The notes under the pieces: model-generated
Told to the model about the DNA's origin: nothing
Databases searched by the model: none
What the model saw: only the letters and a program-made list of their open reading frames with translations
Program-made: the position numbers and the translations under genes
Shown here: positions 16,001-26,531 of the stretch, in pieces
How positions within the stretch are numbered: position 1 is the first letter of the stretch
Layout of the letters: every line of letters begins with the position of its first letter
From: Curtobacterium sp. MCJR17_055
Lineage (GTDB): Bacteria > Actinomycetota > Actinomycetes > Actinomycetales > Microbacteriaceae
Assembly (NCBI RefSeq): GCF_003224335.1
Contig: NZ_QKLF01000005.1
Location: 186,001 to 250,000, forward strand
Length of the DNA stretch: 64,000 bases
Reading direction: 5' to 3'

Positions 16001-17386
16001 CTACGCGCCGAGCAGCCGCTCCCCCAGGTACCCCTGCAGGCGATCGAGGCCGACGCGCTCCTGGCCCATCGTGTCGCGCTCGCGCACCGTCACGGCCTTG
16101 TCCTCGAGCGTGTCGAAGTCGACCGTGATGCAGAACGGCGTGCCGATCTCGTCGTGGCGGCGGTAGCGGCGGCCGATCGCACCGGCGTCGTCGAAGTCGA
16201 CGTTCCAGTTCTTGCGGAGGTCGTCCGCCAGGCCGCGGGCGACCGGCGAGAGCTGCTCGTTGCGGGACAGCGGGAGCACCGCGGCCTTGACGGGTGCCAG
16301 GCGCGGGTCGAGGCGCAGGACCGTGCGCTTGTCGACGCCGCCCTTCGCGTTCGGGGCCTCGTCCTCGGAGTACGAGTCGAGCAGGAACGCCATGAGGGCA
16401 CGGGTCAAGCCGAAGGACGGCTCGATGACGTACGGGACGTACTTCTCGTTCGCGGCCTGGTCGAAGTAGCGGAGGTCCTGGCCCGACGCCTCGATGTGGT
16501 TCTTCAGGTCGAAGTCGGTGCGGTTCGCGACGCCCATGAGCTCGCCCCACTCGGTGCCGGCGAACCCGAAGCGGTACTCGATGTCGGCGGTGGCGTCGGA
16601 GTAGTGCGCCCGCTCACCGTCCGGCACGTCGAACCGGCGGAGGTTCTCCGGGTCGATGCCGAGGTCGGTGTAGAACGCGACGGCGTCCGCGATCCACTGC
16701 TCGTAGTGCTCCTCGGCCGAGGCCGGCGGCACGAAGTACTCGATCTCCATCTGCTCGAACTCGCGGGTGCGGAAGATGAAGTTGCCCGGCGTGATCTCGT
16801 TGCGGAACGCCTTGCCGACCTGGCCGATGCCGAACGGGGGCTTCATGCGGCTGGTCGTGACGACCTGCGCGAAGTCGACGAAGATGCCCTGCGCGGTCTC
16901 GGGACGGAGGAAGTTCAGGCCCTCCTCGGACTCGACCGGGCCGAGGTACGTCTTGAGCATGCCGGAGAACTCACGGGGCTCGGTCCACTCGCCGCGGGTG
17001 CCGCAGTTCGGGCACGCGACCTCGGCCATGCCGCCCTCGGGAGCGCGGCCCTTCTTCGCCTCGAACGCCTCGAGCAGGTGGTCCTCGCGGAAGCGGTGGT
17101 GGCAGTGCAGGCACTCGACGAGCGGGTCGGTGAACGTCGCGACGTGCCCGGAGGCCTCCCACACCTTGCGGGGCAGGATGACGGCGGAGTCGAGGCCGAC
17201 CATGTCGCCGCGGCCGCGGACGAACCGCTGCCACCACTGGCGCTTGATGTTCTCCTTGAGCTCCACGCCGAGGGGGCCGTAGTCCCACGCGGAGCGGGAT
17301 CCGCCGTAGATCTCCCCCGACTGGAAGACGAAGCCACGGCGCTTGGCCAGGGCGATGACGCTGTCGAGACGGGAGGGCTGTGCCAC
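16001..17386 (-). CDS. glyS: Glycyl-tRNA synthetase (single-chain, dimeric type)
   Basis: Charges tRNA-Gly. The 461-residue chain is the class II alpha2 form, not the alpha2beta2 form. Family landmarks are the N-terminal [13 protein letters not shown] (about 28-40), a zinc-finger-like insertion with CLHC and CPNCG cysteine pairs, motif 2 [19 protein letters not shown], the substrate loop, and motif 3 in the [10 protein letters not shown] region. A C-terminal anticodon-binding domain follows. Translation starts at a GTG (17386) with AGGAG seven nt upstream. A TAGCAT -10 lies 55 nt before the start. It is followed by a strong terminator and the dsbA-like gene. Confidence 0.96.
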   Translation of the reverse strand: MAQPSRLDSVIALAKRRGFVFQSGEIYGGSRSAWDYGPLGVELKENIKRQWWQRFVRGRGDMVGLDSAVILPRKVWEASGHVATFTDPLVECLHCHHRFREDHLLEAFEAKKGRAPEGGMAEVACPNCGTRGEWTEPREFSGMLKTYLGPVESEEGLNFLRPETAQGIFVDFAQVVTTSRMKPPFGIGQVGKAFRNEITPGNFIFRTREFEQMEIEYFVPPASAEEHYEQWIADAVAFYTDLGIDPENLRRFDVPDGERAHYSDATADIEYRFGFAGTEWGELMGVANRTDFDLKNHIEASGQDLRYFDQAANEKYVPYVIEPSFGLTRALMAFLLDSYSEDEAPNAKGGVDKRTVLRLDPRLAPVKAAVLPLSRNEQLSPVARGLADDLRKNWNVDFDDAGAIGRRYRRHDEIGTPFCITVDFDTLEDKAVTVRERDTMGQERVGLDRLQGYLGERLLGA

Positions 17387-17440
17387 GGAGAGCTCCTGTG
17401 TTCGCCGAGCTGGGTGCTCGGTGTGCGGGCGGACCCGGCA

Positions 17441-17446
17441 ATGCTA
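17441..17446 (-). promoter_or_regulatory. Candidate -10 hexamer of glyS
   Basis: The complement reads TAGCAT, about 55 nt before the GTG start, leaving a short leader with an AGGAG ribosome site. No clear -35 is visible. Confidence 0.4.
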
Positions 17447-17484
17447 GCGGCCCGGGAGGCCCGCCCAGGCTCCTCCTCGGCTCG

Positions 17485-18573
17485 TCACGGTTCCGACGCG
17501 GCCGGCTCCTCCCCCGCCAGCGCCGCGACCACGGCGGACACGTCGTCCTCGTCGTTCCAGTGGTGGAACGCGATGCGGAGGCGGCCGGCCCGACCCGAGG
17601 CGGTGAGCCCCGCAGCGGTCACCGCCCGGAGTGCCGTCCCGTCGGCGTCCGGGAACGTGACGATCGCCTGCCCCTCGGCACCGCCGCCGGCCGCAGCACC
17701 GACACCGCGCCCCTGCCGCGGCGACCCGAGCGCGTCGCAGAGCCGGTCCGCCAGAGCGGTGGCGTGCCTCCAGGTCGAGCGCTGGTCGAGGGCCACGGCG
17801 TGCCGGAGCGCCGCCACCGCGCCGGGCCACGCCGGCCAGGCCGGGGAGACGTCGAACCGGCGTGCGTCGTCGGCCAGGCGCATGGCGGGGCCGTAGCAGG
17901 ACGACCACACGTCCTCGCCCGCGTACCACCCGGCCTGCACGGGGCGCAGCCGACCGAGTGCCTCGTCCGAGAGCGTCATGAACGCGACGCCGCGCGGGGC
18001 GCACAACCACTTGTAGGCGTGCGTGAGCGTCACGTCGAAGGGCGCGGCGGAGACCGGCAGCACCCCGGCCGCCTGCGTCAGGTCGCAGAGCGTGAGCGCA
18101 CCCACCCGGCGGGCCGCGGCGACGACCGGGTCCGGGTCGGTAACGACGCCGCTCGCCGACTGCACGGCGGACCAGACGACGAGCGCGGTGTCCGGTCCGA
18201 CGGACGCCGCGAGTCGGTCGAGCGGGACGCTGCGCACGCGGACGCCGCGGTGGGCCTGCGCCAGGAAGGGGAACACGACCGAGCTGAAGTCACCGTCGGG
18301 GACGACGACCTCGGCGCCGTCGGGCAGGGCGTCGGCGACGACGGCCGCCATCACGGACGTCTGGGAGCCGGTCGCGACCTGCGCCGCCGGGACGCCGACG
18401 AGGGACGCGAACAGGGCGCGCCCCTCCTCCACGAGGGCGCCGTAGCGGGCCGGGGAGGTCTCGGCGCGCGACCACGCGTCGAGGTCGGCGCGCTGGGCGG
18501 CGAGGGTGCCGAGCGACGGGAGGCCTGCGGTGCACGCCGCGAGGTAGCCGCGGCCGTCGGGGAACGAGTCCAT
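17485..18573 (-). CDS. Aminotransferase class V-fold PLP-dependent enzyme
   Basis: PLP enzyme of 362 residues in the class V (cysteine desulfurase/kynureninase-like) fold. The PLP-binding lysine is in THAYKWLCAPRG (about residue 195), preceded by the aspartate region LCDLTQAAG. The family's N-terminal GLPSLGTL and ATGSQTSVMAA cofactor-phosphate segment are visible. The reaction is not identifiable; the absence of a conserved active-site Cys loop argues against a standard desulfurase. The ATG at 18573 is used because upstream codons have no homology. It is divergent from a LysR regulator 71 bp away, which may control it. Confidence 0.82.
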   Translation of the reverse strand: MDSFPDGRGYLAACTAGLPSLGTLAAQRADLDAWSRAETSPARYGALVEEGRALFASLVGVPAAQVATGSQTSVMAAVVADALPDGAEVVVPDGDFSSVVFPFLAQAHRGVRVRSVPLDRLAASVGPDTALVVWSAVQSASGVVTDPDPVVAAARRVGALTLCDLTQAAGVLPVSAAPFDVTLTHAYKWLCAPRGVAFMTLSDEALGRLRPVQAGWYAGEDVWSSCYGPAMRLADDARRFDVSPAWPAWPGAVAALRHAVALDQRSTWRHATALADRLCDALGSPRQGRGVGAAAGGGAEGQAIVTFPDADGTALRAVTAAGLTASGRAGRLRIAFHHWNDEDDVSAVVAALAGEEPAASEP

Positions 18574-18632
18574 GTCCGACAGGGTCCTCCCGACCGACCC
18601 ATCACGCCAGACCATCCTGCTTGTGCCACCGG

Positions 18633-18638
18633 TAACAT
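18633..18638 (+). promoter_or_regulatory. -10 hexamer of the LysR gene
   Basis: TAACAT is followed by 6 nt and then ATG at 18645. No ribosome site, so probably leaderless. Confidence 0.45.
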
Positions 18639-18644
18639 GACGTG

Positions 18645-19583
18645 ATGGACGAGATCGATCCGCAGCTGCTCCGGGTCCTCCGCGCCGTCGCGGACCACGG
18701 TTCGATCACGCGTGCGGCGACCTCCCTGGGCTCGAGCCAACCCGCCGTCAGCCAGCTGCTGACCCGCGCGGAGCAGCGGCTCGGGCACGCGCTCGTCCTC
18801 CGCGGCGGCCGCGGTGCCACGCTCACACACGCCGGGCAGGTGCTCGCCGACCACGCCCTGCACGTGCAGGCGGCGCTGACCGCCGCGCGCGAGGACCTGG
18901 ACGCCGTCGGCGGCCTCACCCGCGGCCGGGTGCGGCTGGCCGGGTTCCCGAGCGCCTCCTCGGGCCTCGTGCCCACGGTGCTCGCGCGGCTGGCGGTGAC
19001 GGCGCCGGGCGTGCGGACCTCGTACGTCGAGGTCGAACCGCCCGAGGCGCTCGACCTGGTCCGCAGTGGCGAGGTCGACGTCGCCCTCACGTTCACCTAC
19101 GTCGGGGACGAGGTCGGCGCCGTCCCCGACCCCGGGCTCGTCACCCGGGCGCTCGGACGCGACCCGCTCGCGCTGGTGACGCCGGTCGACGCGGGTCGGC
19201 CGGGAGGCCCGGACACCGACCGCACCGCCGCCGCCGTCGTCGACCTCGCGGCGCATCGGGACGACCGGTGGATCGGCGGCTGCCCGCGCTGCCGTGGCCA
19301 CCTGCTCGCCTCGTGCGCCACGGCGGGGTTCACGCCGGACATCGTCCTCGAGACCGACAACGCGGCCGCGGTGGTGGGGCTCGTCGCCGCCGGGCTCGGG
19401 GTGGCGCTGCTCCCCCGGCTGGCGCTCGCGACGACGGTCATCCCCGCCGGTGTCGCGATCGACCCCGTGGACGACGACCTGGCCCGACGCGTCGAGGTCG
19501 TCGTCGCCCGCGGCGCCGAGCGCGTGCCGAGCGTGCGGGCCGCGCTCGACGCCGTGCGGTCGGCGGCACACCTCCTCGCTTGA
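18645..19583 (+). CDS. LysR family transcriptional regulator
   Basis: DNA-binding regulator of 312 residues. The N-terminal winged helix-turn-helix is plain (LLRVLRAVADHGSITRAA through SQPAVSQLLTRAEQ, about 8-45), followed by the LysR substrate domain (about 90-300). One substrate-domain region contains a Cys pair (GGCPRC), unusual for the family. It starts at ATG 18645; an in-frame GTG three bases upstream is an alternative. Divergent placement to the class V aminotransferase, with a short shared promoter region, is the classic LysR layout for controlling the neighbour. Confidence 0.9.
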   Translation: MDEIDPQLLRVLRAVADHGSITRAATSLGSSQPAVSQLLTRAEQRLGHALVLRGGRGATLTHAGQVLADHALHVQAALTAAREDLDAVGGLTRGRVRLAGFPSASSGLVPTVLARLAVTAPGVRTSYVEVEPPEALDLVRSGEVDVALTFTYVGDEVGAVPDPGLVTRALGRDPLALVTPVDAGRPGGPDTDRTAAAVVDLAAHRDDRWIGGCPRCRGHLLASCATAGFTPDIVLETDNAAAVVGLVAAGLGVALLPRLALATTVIPAGVAIDPVDDDLARRVEVVVARGAERVPSVRAALDAVRSAAHLLA

Positions 19584-19623
19584 CCGGGCGGCCACACGCA
19601 CCGGCCTCGGCTGCGCGGGCGGC

Positions 19624-20424
19624 CTAGGCCGTCGGGGTGTCCACCGCGCCGCCGTACCGACGGTCGCGGCGGGCGTACTCCTCGATCGCGCCCCACAGGT
19701 CGGAGCGACGGAAGTCGGGCCACAGCCGGTCGAGGAACACCATCTCGGCGTAGGCCGACTGCCAGAGCAGGAAGTTGCTCGTCCGCTGCTCCCCCGAGCT
19801 CCGGAGGAAGAGGTCCACGTCGGGCAGCTCGGGGACGTACAGCCGCTTCGCCAGGGTCTTCTCGGTCACCTGGCTCGGCTTGAGGCGTCCGGCGGCGACG
19901 TCGTCCGCGATCGAGCGCACGGCGTCGGCGATCTCGTTGCGTCCGCCGTAGTTGACGCACATCGTGAGCGTGAGGACGTCGTTGCCCGCGGTCAGCTCCT
20001 CGGCGGTCTGCAGCTCGTCGATGACGCTCCGCCACAGCCTCGGCGTGCGACCCGCCCACCGGACGCGGACGCCCCACTCGTGCAGCTGGTCGCGCCGACG
20101 GCGGATGACGTCCCGGTTGAAGCCCATGAGGAACCGGACCTCCTCCGGTGAGCGCTTCCAGTTCTCGGTCGAGAACGCGTACGCCGACACGTGCGTGACG
20201 CCGATCTGGATCGCGCCGGCCACCACGTCGAGCAGCGAGGCCTCGCCGGCCTTGTGTCCCTCGATGCGGGTGAGTCCGCGCTGGTTCGCCCACCGGCCGT
20301 TGCCGTCCATGACGATCGCGACGTGCTCGGGGACGAAGCGCCCCGGGATGGCGGGCGGCTGCTCGCCCGTCCAGTCGACCGGCAGGAAGGACTCCGGCTC
20401 GGCAGCGGGACGGCGAGGGCTCAT
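19624..20424 (-). CDS. uppS: Isoprenyl (undecaprenyl/decaprenyl) diphosphate synthase, cis type
   Basis: Condenses isopentenyl diphosphate onto an allylic primer to make the lipid carrier for cell-wall synthesis. The 266-residue product has the UPP synthase signature [10 protein letters not shown] with catalytic Asp40, followed by [25 protein letters not shown] and the C-terminal [25 protein letters not shown] and RRYGG motifs. Length is normal. The ATG at 20424 overlaps the recO stop by 4 nt, so recO and uppS are coupled. An upstream frame rich in Pro/Arg inside recO is not coding. Converges with the LysR gene. Confidence 0.95.
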   Translation of the reverse strand: MSPRRPAAEPESFLPVDWTGEQPPAIPGRFVPEHVAIVMDGNGRWANQRGLTRIEGHKAGEASLLDVVAGAIQIGVTHVSAYAFSTENWKRSPEEVRFLMGFNRDVIRRRRDQLHEWGVRVRWAGRTPRLWRSVIDELQTAEELTAGNDVLTLTMCVNYGGRNEIADAVRSIADDVAAGRLKPSQVTEKTLAKRLYVPELPDVDLFLRSSGEQRTSNFLLWQSAYAEMVFLDRLWPDFRRSDLWGAIEEYARRDRRYGGAVDTPTA

Positions 20425-21296
20425 GCGCGGGTTCCTTCGGGTTCGGGCGGTGCGGGTACGGCGCCGGCGGCGTCGGGGTCCGCCGGGTCGGGCGTCGGCA
20501 CCGGCGGCGCCGGCACCGCTGCCACCGCCGCCGGCACCCCGCCCGGGTGCGGGGCCAGGGGCGACGGGTGCTCGGTGCGGTCGACGTGCGGCAACGACCG
20601 GAGCGATCGTTCCAGGTGCCACTGCGCGTACGCCGCGACCACGCCGGAGGCCCGGGATCTCGTCCGCTCGTCCGTCGCGTCGACGGTCCCCCAGTCACCG
20701 GCGAGCAGCGACCCGAGGACGTCGAGCGTCGCGGGGTCCAGGCGCGGTGTGCCGGGAGGCGCGGCCGAGTCCGCCACGACCCCGCCGAGCTGCACGACGA
20801 ACGCCGAGTGCGGCCCGGGCTCCCCGGTGACGGCGCAGTCGCTGAACGACGGCGCCCACCCCGCGATGCTCATCGCGCGGAGCAGGTACGAGTCGAGGGT
20901 CGCGCTCGGCTGGTGTTCCCCGCGCGACAGCGACCGCAGGGCACCGACGAGCAGCAGGTACTGCTGGAGCCCGGCGTCCGCCTCGCTCAGTCGGTCGGCG
21001 GTCTCGACCATCGCACTCGCCGCCGTGTACGCGCCGTAGTCGGCGACGATGCGGGCCCCGTACGCGCCCAGGGACTCGGCCTGCGTGACGATGTCGAGCG
21101 ACCGGCCCTCGTAGAACTGGGCGTCGACGACCATGAACGGTTCGAGCCGCGAGCCGAACTTCGACGCGGTGCGCCGGACGCCCTTCGCGACGGCCCGGAT
21201 CTTGCCGTGCTGCCGGCTGAGCATGGTGACGATGCGGTCGGCCTCACCGAGCTTGTGGGTGCGCAACACGACGCACTCGTCCCGGTACAGCGGCAT
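20421..21296 (-). CDS. recO: DNA repair protein RecO
   Basis: Recombination mediator that loads RecA with RecF/RecR. The N-terminal OB-fold starts at [23 protein letters not shown], with the [24 protein letters not shown] strand following. The C-terminal helical domain is intact to about residue 248. The last 45 residues ([15 protein letters not shown] Pro/Ala repeats) are low-complexity, longer than usual and likely disordered. The start at 21296 has a GATACT -10-like hexamer 6 nt upstream, so the mRNA may be leaderless. Coupled by a 4-nt overlap to uppS, the common actinobacterial pair. Confidence 0.93.
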   Translation of the reverse strand: MPLYRDECVVLRTHKLGEADRIVTMLSRQHGKIRAVAKGVRRTASKFGSRLEPFMVVDAQFYEGRSLDIVTQAESLGAYGARIVADYGAYTAASAMVETADRLSEADAGLQQYLLLVGALRSLSRGEHQPSATLDSYLLRAMSIAGWAPSFSDCAVTGEPGPHSAFVVQLGGVVADSAAPPGTPRLDPATLDVLGSLLAGDWGTVDATDERTRSRASGVVAAYAQWHLERSLRSLPHVDRTEHPSPLAPHPGGVPAAVAAVPAPPVPTPDPADPDAAGAVPAPPEPEGTRA

Positions 21297-21347
21297 GACC
21301 CCAGTATCCCCCGCCCGACCGACACGACCTGCCCGCTGGTCGCCGCG

Positions 21348-21428
21348 GTCGCACGACCCGCCGCGCGCAGATCGCCGAGGTCGCAGGACGTGCCGGCCCG
21401 GCACGCTCCGAGCGGCAGGTCGTGCGAC
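21348..21428. repeat. Nested palindromes between recO and leuA
   Basis: Outer arms of 15 nt (21348-21362 and 21414-21428, beginning GTCGCACGACC) pair with one mismatch. Between them CGTGCCG-GCC-CGGCACG forms a second hairpin (21389-21405). The motif GGTCGCA is also repeated in direct orientation. Function unknown. Confidence 0.6.
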
Positions 21429-21432
21429 TTCG

Positions 21433-21514
21433 GCGCACGGACGGGATGGGCGGACGGACGGGACCGGCGCACGGACGGGATGGGCGGACGGACGGGACCG
21501 GCGGACGGACGGGA
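21433..21514. repeat. 34-bp tandem repeat, 2.4 copies
   Basis: Two identical 34-bp units (21433-21466, 21467-21500, beginning GCGCACGGACGGGATGGG) and a partial third to 21514. Each unit is built of ACGGACGGG steps. It lies between the recO upstream palindromes and the leuA terminator. Confidence 0.85.
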
Positions 21515-21547
21515 GGCGCGGGGCGGGCCCGCACCGCGCCTCCCGTC
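21510..21547 (-). terminator. leuA terminator hairpin
   Basis: Perfect 13-bp stem ACGGGAGGCGCGG with CCGCGCCTCCCGT around a 12-nt loop, 11 nt past the leuA stop. It shares the ACGGGAGGC core of other terminators in the window. Confidence 0.8.
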
Positions 21548-21557
21548 CGCCGCGGTG

Positions 21558-23444
<1,887 letters not shown>

Positions 23445-23446
23445 TC

Positions 23447-23452
23447 ACGCTA
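23447..23452 (-). promoter_or_regulatory. -10 hexamer of the leuA leader
   Basis: The complement reads TAGCGT, 7 nt before the ATG of the leader peptide. This places transcription start at the leader ORF and supports it as the true 5' end of the leuA mRNA. Confidence 0.5.
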
Positions 23453-23495
23453 GCACCGGAGGTGGCCGCCGGCGCACTGTGTGACGGCAGGCGCA

Positions 23496-23540
23496 CGGAC
23501 GGGAGGCCCACCACCGGTCCGGTGGTGGGCCTCCCGTCCG
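23496..23540 (-). terminator. 45-bp perfect palindrome, terminator of the FtsX-type permease gene
   Basis: Arms of 22 nt (beginning CGGACGGGAGGCCCACC) are perfect inverted copies with a 1-nt centre. It lies 46 nt past the permease stop and upstream of the leuA promoter, so it insulates the two units. Confidence 0.8.
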
Positions 23541-23586
23541 GCACGGCCGACCCGCCGCTGGCGCGTCGCACCGGACCGGCGGCCGC

Positions 23587-24981
23587 TCAGTCGACCGCGA
23601 GCGCCTCCGTCGGTGGCACACGCATCGCGCGTCGCACCGGCGCGACCGTCGCGACGACCGCGAGGACGAGTGCCCCGACCACGACGATCGCGATCGTCAA
23701 CGGCGGCAGGACGGGCGTGACGACCGAGCCGAGCACGCCGAGCAGCGTCTGCCCGCCGAGCCACCCGTAGAAGGTGCCGAGCACGAGCCCGGTGACGACG
23801 GCGGCGACCACCATCTGCACGGCCTCGGTGACGATCATCCGACGGACCTGCACACCGGTCAGTCCGAGCACGCGGAGCAGCCCGAGCTCCCGACGGCGCT
23901 GCAGGACGCCGAGCGCGAGTGCGTTGACGACCCCGACGGCGGCGATCACGGCCGAGAACCCGACGATCACGCTCACGACGGCGTTGAGCTGCTCGAAGAA
24001 GCTCCGCTGCTCCTCGAGCATCGCGGGCGTCATGCCGTCCACGCCGGACAGGGTCGACTCGGTGACGTGCTGCATGATGCCGAGCGCCACGGCGAAGGTC
24101 ACGAGCAGCGTGACGCCGATGACGAGCCCGATGGTGGCACGGGCGGACCGCGCCGGAGCACGCATGGCGTTGCGCCCGGCGAGCAGGACCACCGGGTCGT
24201 GCGCGCCGATCCGGCCGATCGCCTGCAGCACCGGGGGCATGACGATCGTCGCGCCGACGGCGACCCCGGCGAAGGAGACGAAGCCGCCGAGCGCCGCCGG
24301 CAGGACGGCGAGCGGGGTGACGGCGCTCAGCGCGAGCCCGAGGACGGCGAGGAGCGCGCCGCCGGACATGAGGACGATCGCCCAGACCTTGCGCGCTGTG
24401 CCGGACCGGACGTCGTCGTGGCTCGGCTCGACGCTCGACGACAGGGCCTCGAGCGGGGTGACCGTGAGCACGCGGCGCGACCCCGCGGCGAAGGCGCCCC
24501 AGGTCGCGAGGACCACCGCGACCACCGGCAGGACGAGCTCCCACGGCACGAGGGTGTACGAGCGGTCCGGCAGGAAGCCGTTCCCGCGGAGGACGGTCAC
24601 GAACACCGCCGACAGCCCCGTGCCGACCAGGGCGCCGACGACCCCGCCGACCAGCCCGACGAGCAGCCCGGTGCGGGTGATGCGGGACCGGATGGACGCC
24701 CCCGTGGCGCCGACGAGCCGCTGCAGGGCGATGACGCGGGTCTGCCCGGCGATGAGGGTCGCGCACGTGTTGGCGGTGACGATCGCCCCGACGTACAGGG
24801 CGATGCCGAGGAAGAGCCACCCGATCACCGAGAGGATCGCCTTGACGGTGGCGACGTCGTCCAGCGGGCTCATCGCCATCGCCTCGGTGACGATGCCGGG
24901 TGCGATGACGAGTGCGGAGCCGAACGTCGTGCCGAGCGCCGCGACGAGGACGGTCGGAGCGAACTGTCGGAGCCCGTTCAC
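23587..24981 (-). CDS. ABC transporter permease, FtsX/MacB-like
   Basis: Membrane subunit of 464 residues with the duplicated FtsX layout. An N-terminal span is followed by four-helix blocks near residues 55-150 and 320-450, and two FtsX signatures of the ARNAMR and ALGVLQRRRELGLLRVLGLTGVQVRRMI types. Such permeases export or sense antimicrobial peptides, or extract lipoproteins, with a cognate ATPase. Its start overlaps the ATPase stop by 4 nt. The neighbouring two-component system suggests the pump is induced by an envelope stress signal. Substrate unknown. Confidence 0.88.
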   Translation of the reverse strand: MNGLRQFAPTVLVAALGTTFGSALVIAPGIVTEAMAMSPLDDVATVKAILSVIGWLFLGIALYVGAIVTANTCATLIAGQTRVIALQRLVGATGASIRSRITRTGLLVGLVGGVVGALVGTGLSAVFVTVLRGNGFLPDRSYTLVPWELVLPVVAVVLATWGAFAAGSRRVLTVTPLEALSSSVEPSHDDVRSGTARKVWAIVLMSGGALLAVLGLALSAVTPLAVLPAALGGFVSFAGVAVGATIVMPPVLQAIGRIGAHDPVVLLAGRNAMRAPARSARATIGLVIGVTLLVTFAVALGIMQHVTESTLSGVDGMTPAMLEEQRSFFEQLNAVVSVIVGFSAVIAAVGVVNALALGVLQRRRELGLLRVLGLTGVQVRRMIVTEAVQMVVAAVVTGLVLGTFYGWLGGQTLLGVLGSVVTPVLPPLTIAIVVVGALVLAVVATVAPVRRAMRVPPTEALAVD

Positions 24982-25727
24982 GCGGCGGCCTCCATCCCGA
25001 GCATCGTGGCGGAGATGTCCGCTGCTGCCATCGCGGGGCGGTCGGCGACGATCCGGCCGTCGGCCAGGAACAGGATCCGGTCCGCGTTCGCCGCCGCCAC
25101 GGGGTCGTGCGTGACCATCACGACGCTCTGCCCCCAGTCGGCGACCGCACCGCGCAGGATGGCGAGCACGTCACGGCCGGTGCGGGAGTCGAGCGCGCCG
25201 GTCGGCTCGTCGGCGACCACGACGGCGGGTCGGGAGGCCAGCGCGCGGGCGATGGCGACGCGCTGCTGCTGCCCGCCGGAGAGCTGGTGGGGTCGGTGCG
25301 TGAGACGGTTGCCGAGGCCGAGCATGTCGACGAGGCGGTCGATCCACGCCGACTCCTCGCGGTCCGGCTTGTGGCCGCCGAGCAGGAACGGCAGCCGGAT
25401 GTTCTCGCTGACGTCGAGCGTCGGCACGAGGTTGAAGGACTGGAACACGAAGCCGAGACGGCGACGACGGAGTTCGGTGAGTTCCCGGTCGCCGAGGCCG
25501 GTGATGTCCGTGCCGTCGATGGTGATGCGACCGGACGACACCTGGTCGAGTCCGGCGGCGACGTGCATGAGGGTGGACTTGCCGGAGCCGGACGGGCCCA
25601 TGACGGCGGTGAACTCGCCCGCGCCGATGTCGACGCTGACGTCGTCGAGCGCCGTCACCCGGCGCGAGGCGTCACCGTAGTGCTTGGACACGTGGTCGAG
25701 ACGGATGATCGGAGCGTGGTTGGTCAT
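24978..25727 (-). CDS. ABC transporter ATP-binding protein, LolD/MacB-like
   Basis: ATPase of 249 residues in the lipoprotein/macrolide export subfamily. Walker A GPSGSGKS, the Q-loop FQSFNLVPTLDV, signature LSGGQQQRVAIARAL, Walker B VVVADEPTGALD and switch His in VTHDP are all intact. The TGALDS D-loop is typical of this subfamily. ATG 25727 has GGAG four nt upstream. It is coupled to the FtsX-type permease and lies 108 nt downstream of the response regulator, so the two-component system probably controls it. Confidence 0.93.
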   Translation of the reverse strand: MTNHAPIIRLDHVSKHYGDASRRVTALDDVSVDIGAGEFTAVMGPSGSGKSTLMHVAAGLDQVSSGRITIDGTDITGLGDRELTELRRRRLGFVFQSFNLVPTLDVSENIRLPFLLGGHKPDREESAWIDRLVDMLGLGNRLTHRPHQLSGGQQQRVAIARALASRPAVVVADEPTGALDSRTGRDVLAILRGAVADWGQSVVMVTHDPVAAANADRILFLADGRIVADRPAMAAADISATMLGMEAAA

Positions 25728-25835
25728 GGCTCCACGATCGCGTCCGGGAGGACCGTCCCGCGTCCGTCGCCTGGCTCGCGTCCGTCATCCGTTCGGCTCG
25801 GTTCCCCCGTCCGGGTCCGCCTGACGGATGATGTT

Positions 25836-26531
25836 TCAGTCGCCCTTGGTGACGAGCCCGTACTCGTGGGCGAAGACGACCAGGCGGACGCGGTCCCGCA
25901 GTTCGAGCTTCGTCAGGACCCGCGAGATGTGGGTCTTCACGGTCGCCTCGCTGACGTACTCGTGCTTCGCGATCTCGGCGTTGCTGAACCCCCGGGCCGC
26001 GAGGTCGAAGATCTCGCGCTCGCGGGGCGTCAGGTCCGCGAAGGCGGGCGGCACGCTCTGCCGCTGCTCTGCCGGGTCCTCGTAGCGACGCAGGAGCTCG
26101 CGGGTCGCCGAGGCCGCGAACACCGTCGTGCCCGCGTGCACCGTCCGGATCGCCGCGAGCAGGAACTCGGGGTCGGCGTCCTTCAGCACGAAGCCGCTCG
26201 CACCGGCCCGGATGGCCTTCGCGGCGGCTTCGTCGAAGTCGAAGGTGGTGAGGACGAGCACCTTGGCGGACGCAGCGCTGTCGACGATCCGGGCCGTGGC
26301 GGTGATGCCGTCCATGACCGGCATCCGGACGTCCATGAGCACGACGTCCGGACGGCTCTGCCGGACGAGTTCCACGCCCTCCGCGCCGTCACCCGCTTCG
26401 CCGACGAACTGCAGGTCGGGCTGCGACCCGATGAGCATCCGGATCCCGGTGCGGAAGAGTGCCTGGTCGTCGACGAGGGCGACGCGGATCCGTGCCGGCT
26501 CGGTGCTGCTCGTGCTGTCCGCGGTGGTCAT
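25836..26531 (-). CDS. Two-component response regulator, NarL/LuxR type
   Basis: A 231-residue regulator. The receiver domain (about 15-130) has the acidic pair DD at 21-22, phospho-acceptor Asp67 in VVLMDVRMP, and the conserved Lys in VLKDAD. A LuxR-type helix-turn-helix follows: LTPREREIFDLAARG then NAEIAKHEYVSEATVKTHISR. Its ATG overlaps the kinase stop by 4 nt, so kinase and regulator are one unit. The intergenic DNA downstream contains CATCCGTC-like repeats that could be its binding sites for the ABC genes. Confidence 0.93.
   Translation of the reverse strand: MTTADSTSSTEPARIRVALVDDQALFRTGIRMLIGSQPDLQFVGEAGDGAEGVELVRQSRPDVVLMDVRMPVMDGITATARIVDSAASAKVLVLTTFDFDEAAAKAIRAGASGFVLKDADPEFLLAAIRTVHAGTTVFAASATRELLRRYEDPAEQRQSVPPAFADLTPREREIFDLAARGFSNAEIAKHEYVSEATVKTHISRVLTKLELRDRVRLVVFAHEYGLVTKGD

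Noticed and set aside
17448..17484. Riboswitch or T-box upstream of glyS.
   Set aside because: The leader is only about 55 nt, has no T-box signature, and shows no specifier loop or antiterminator.
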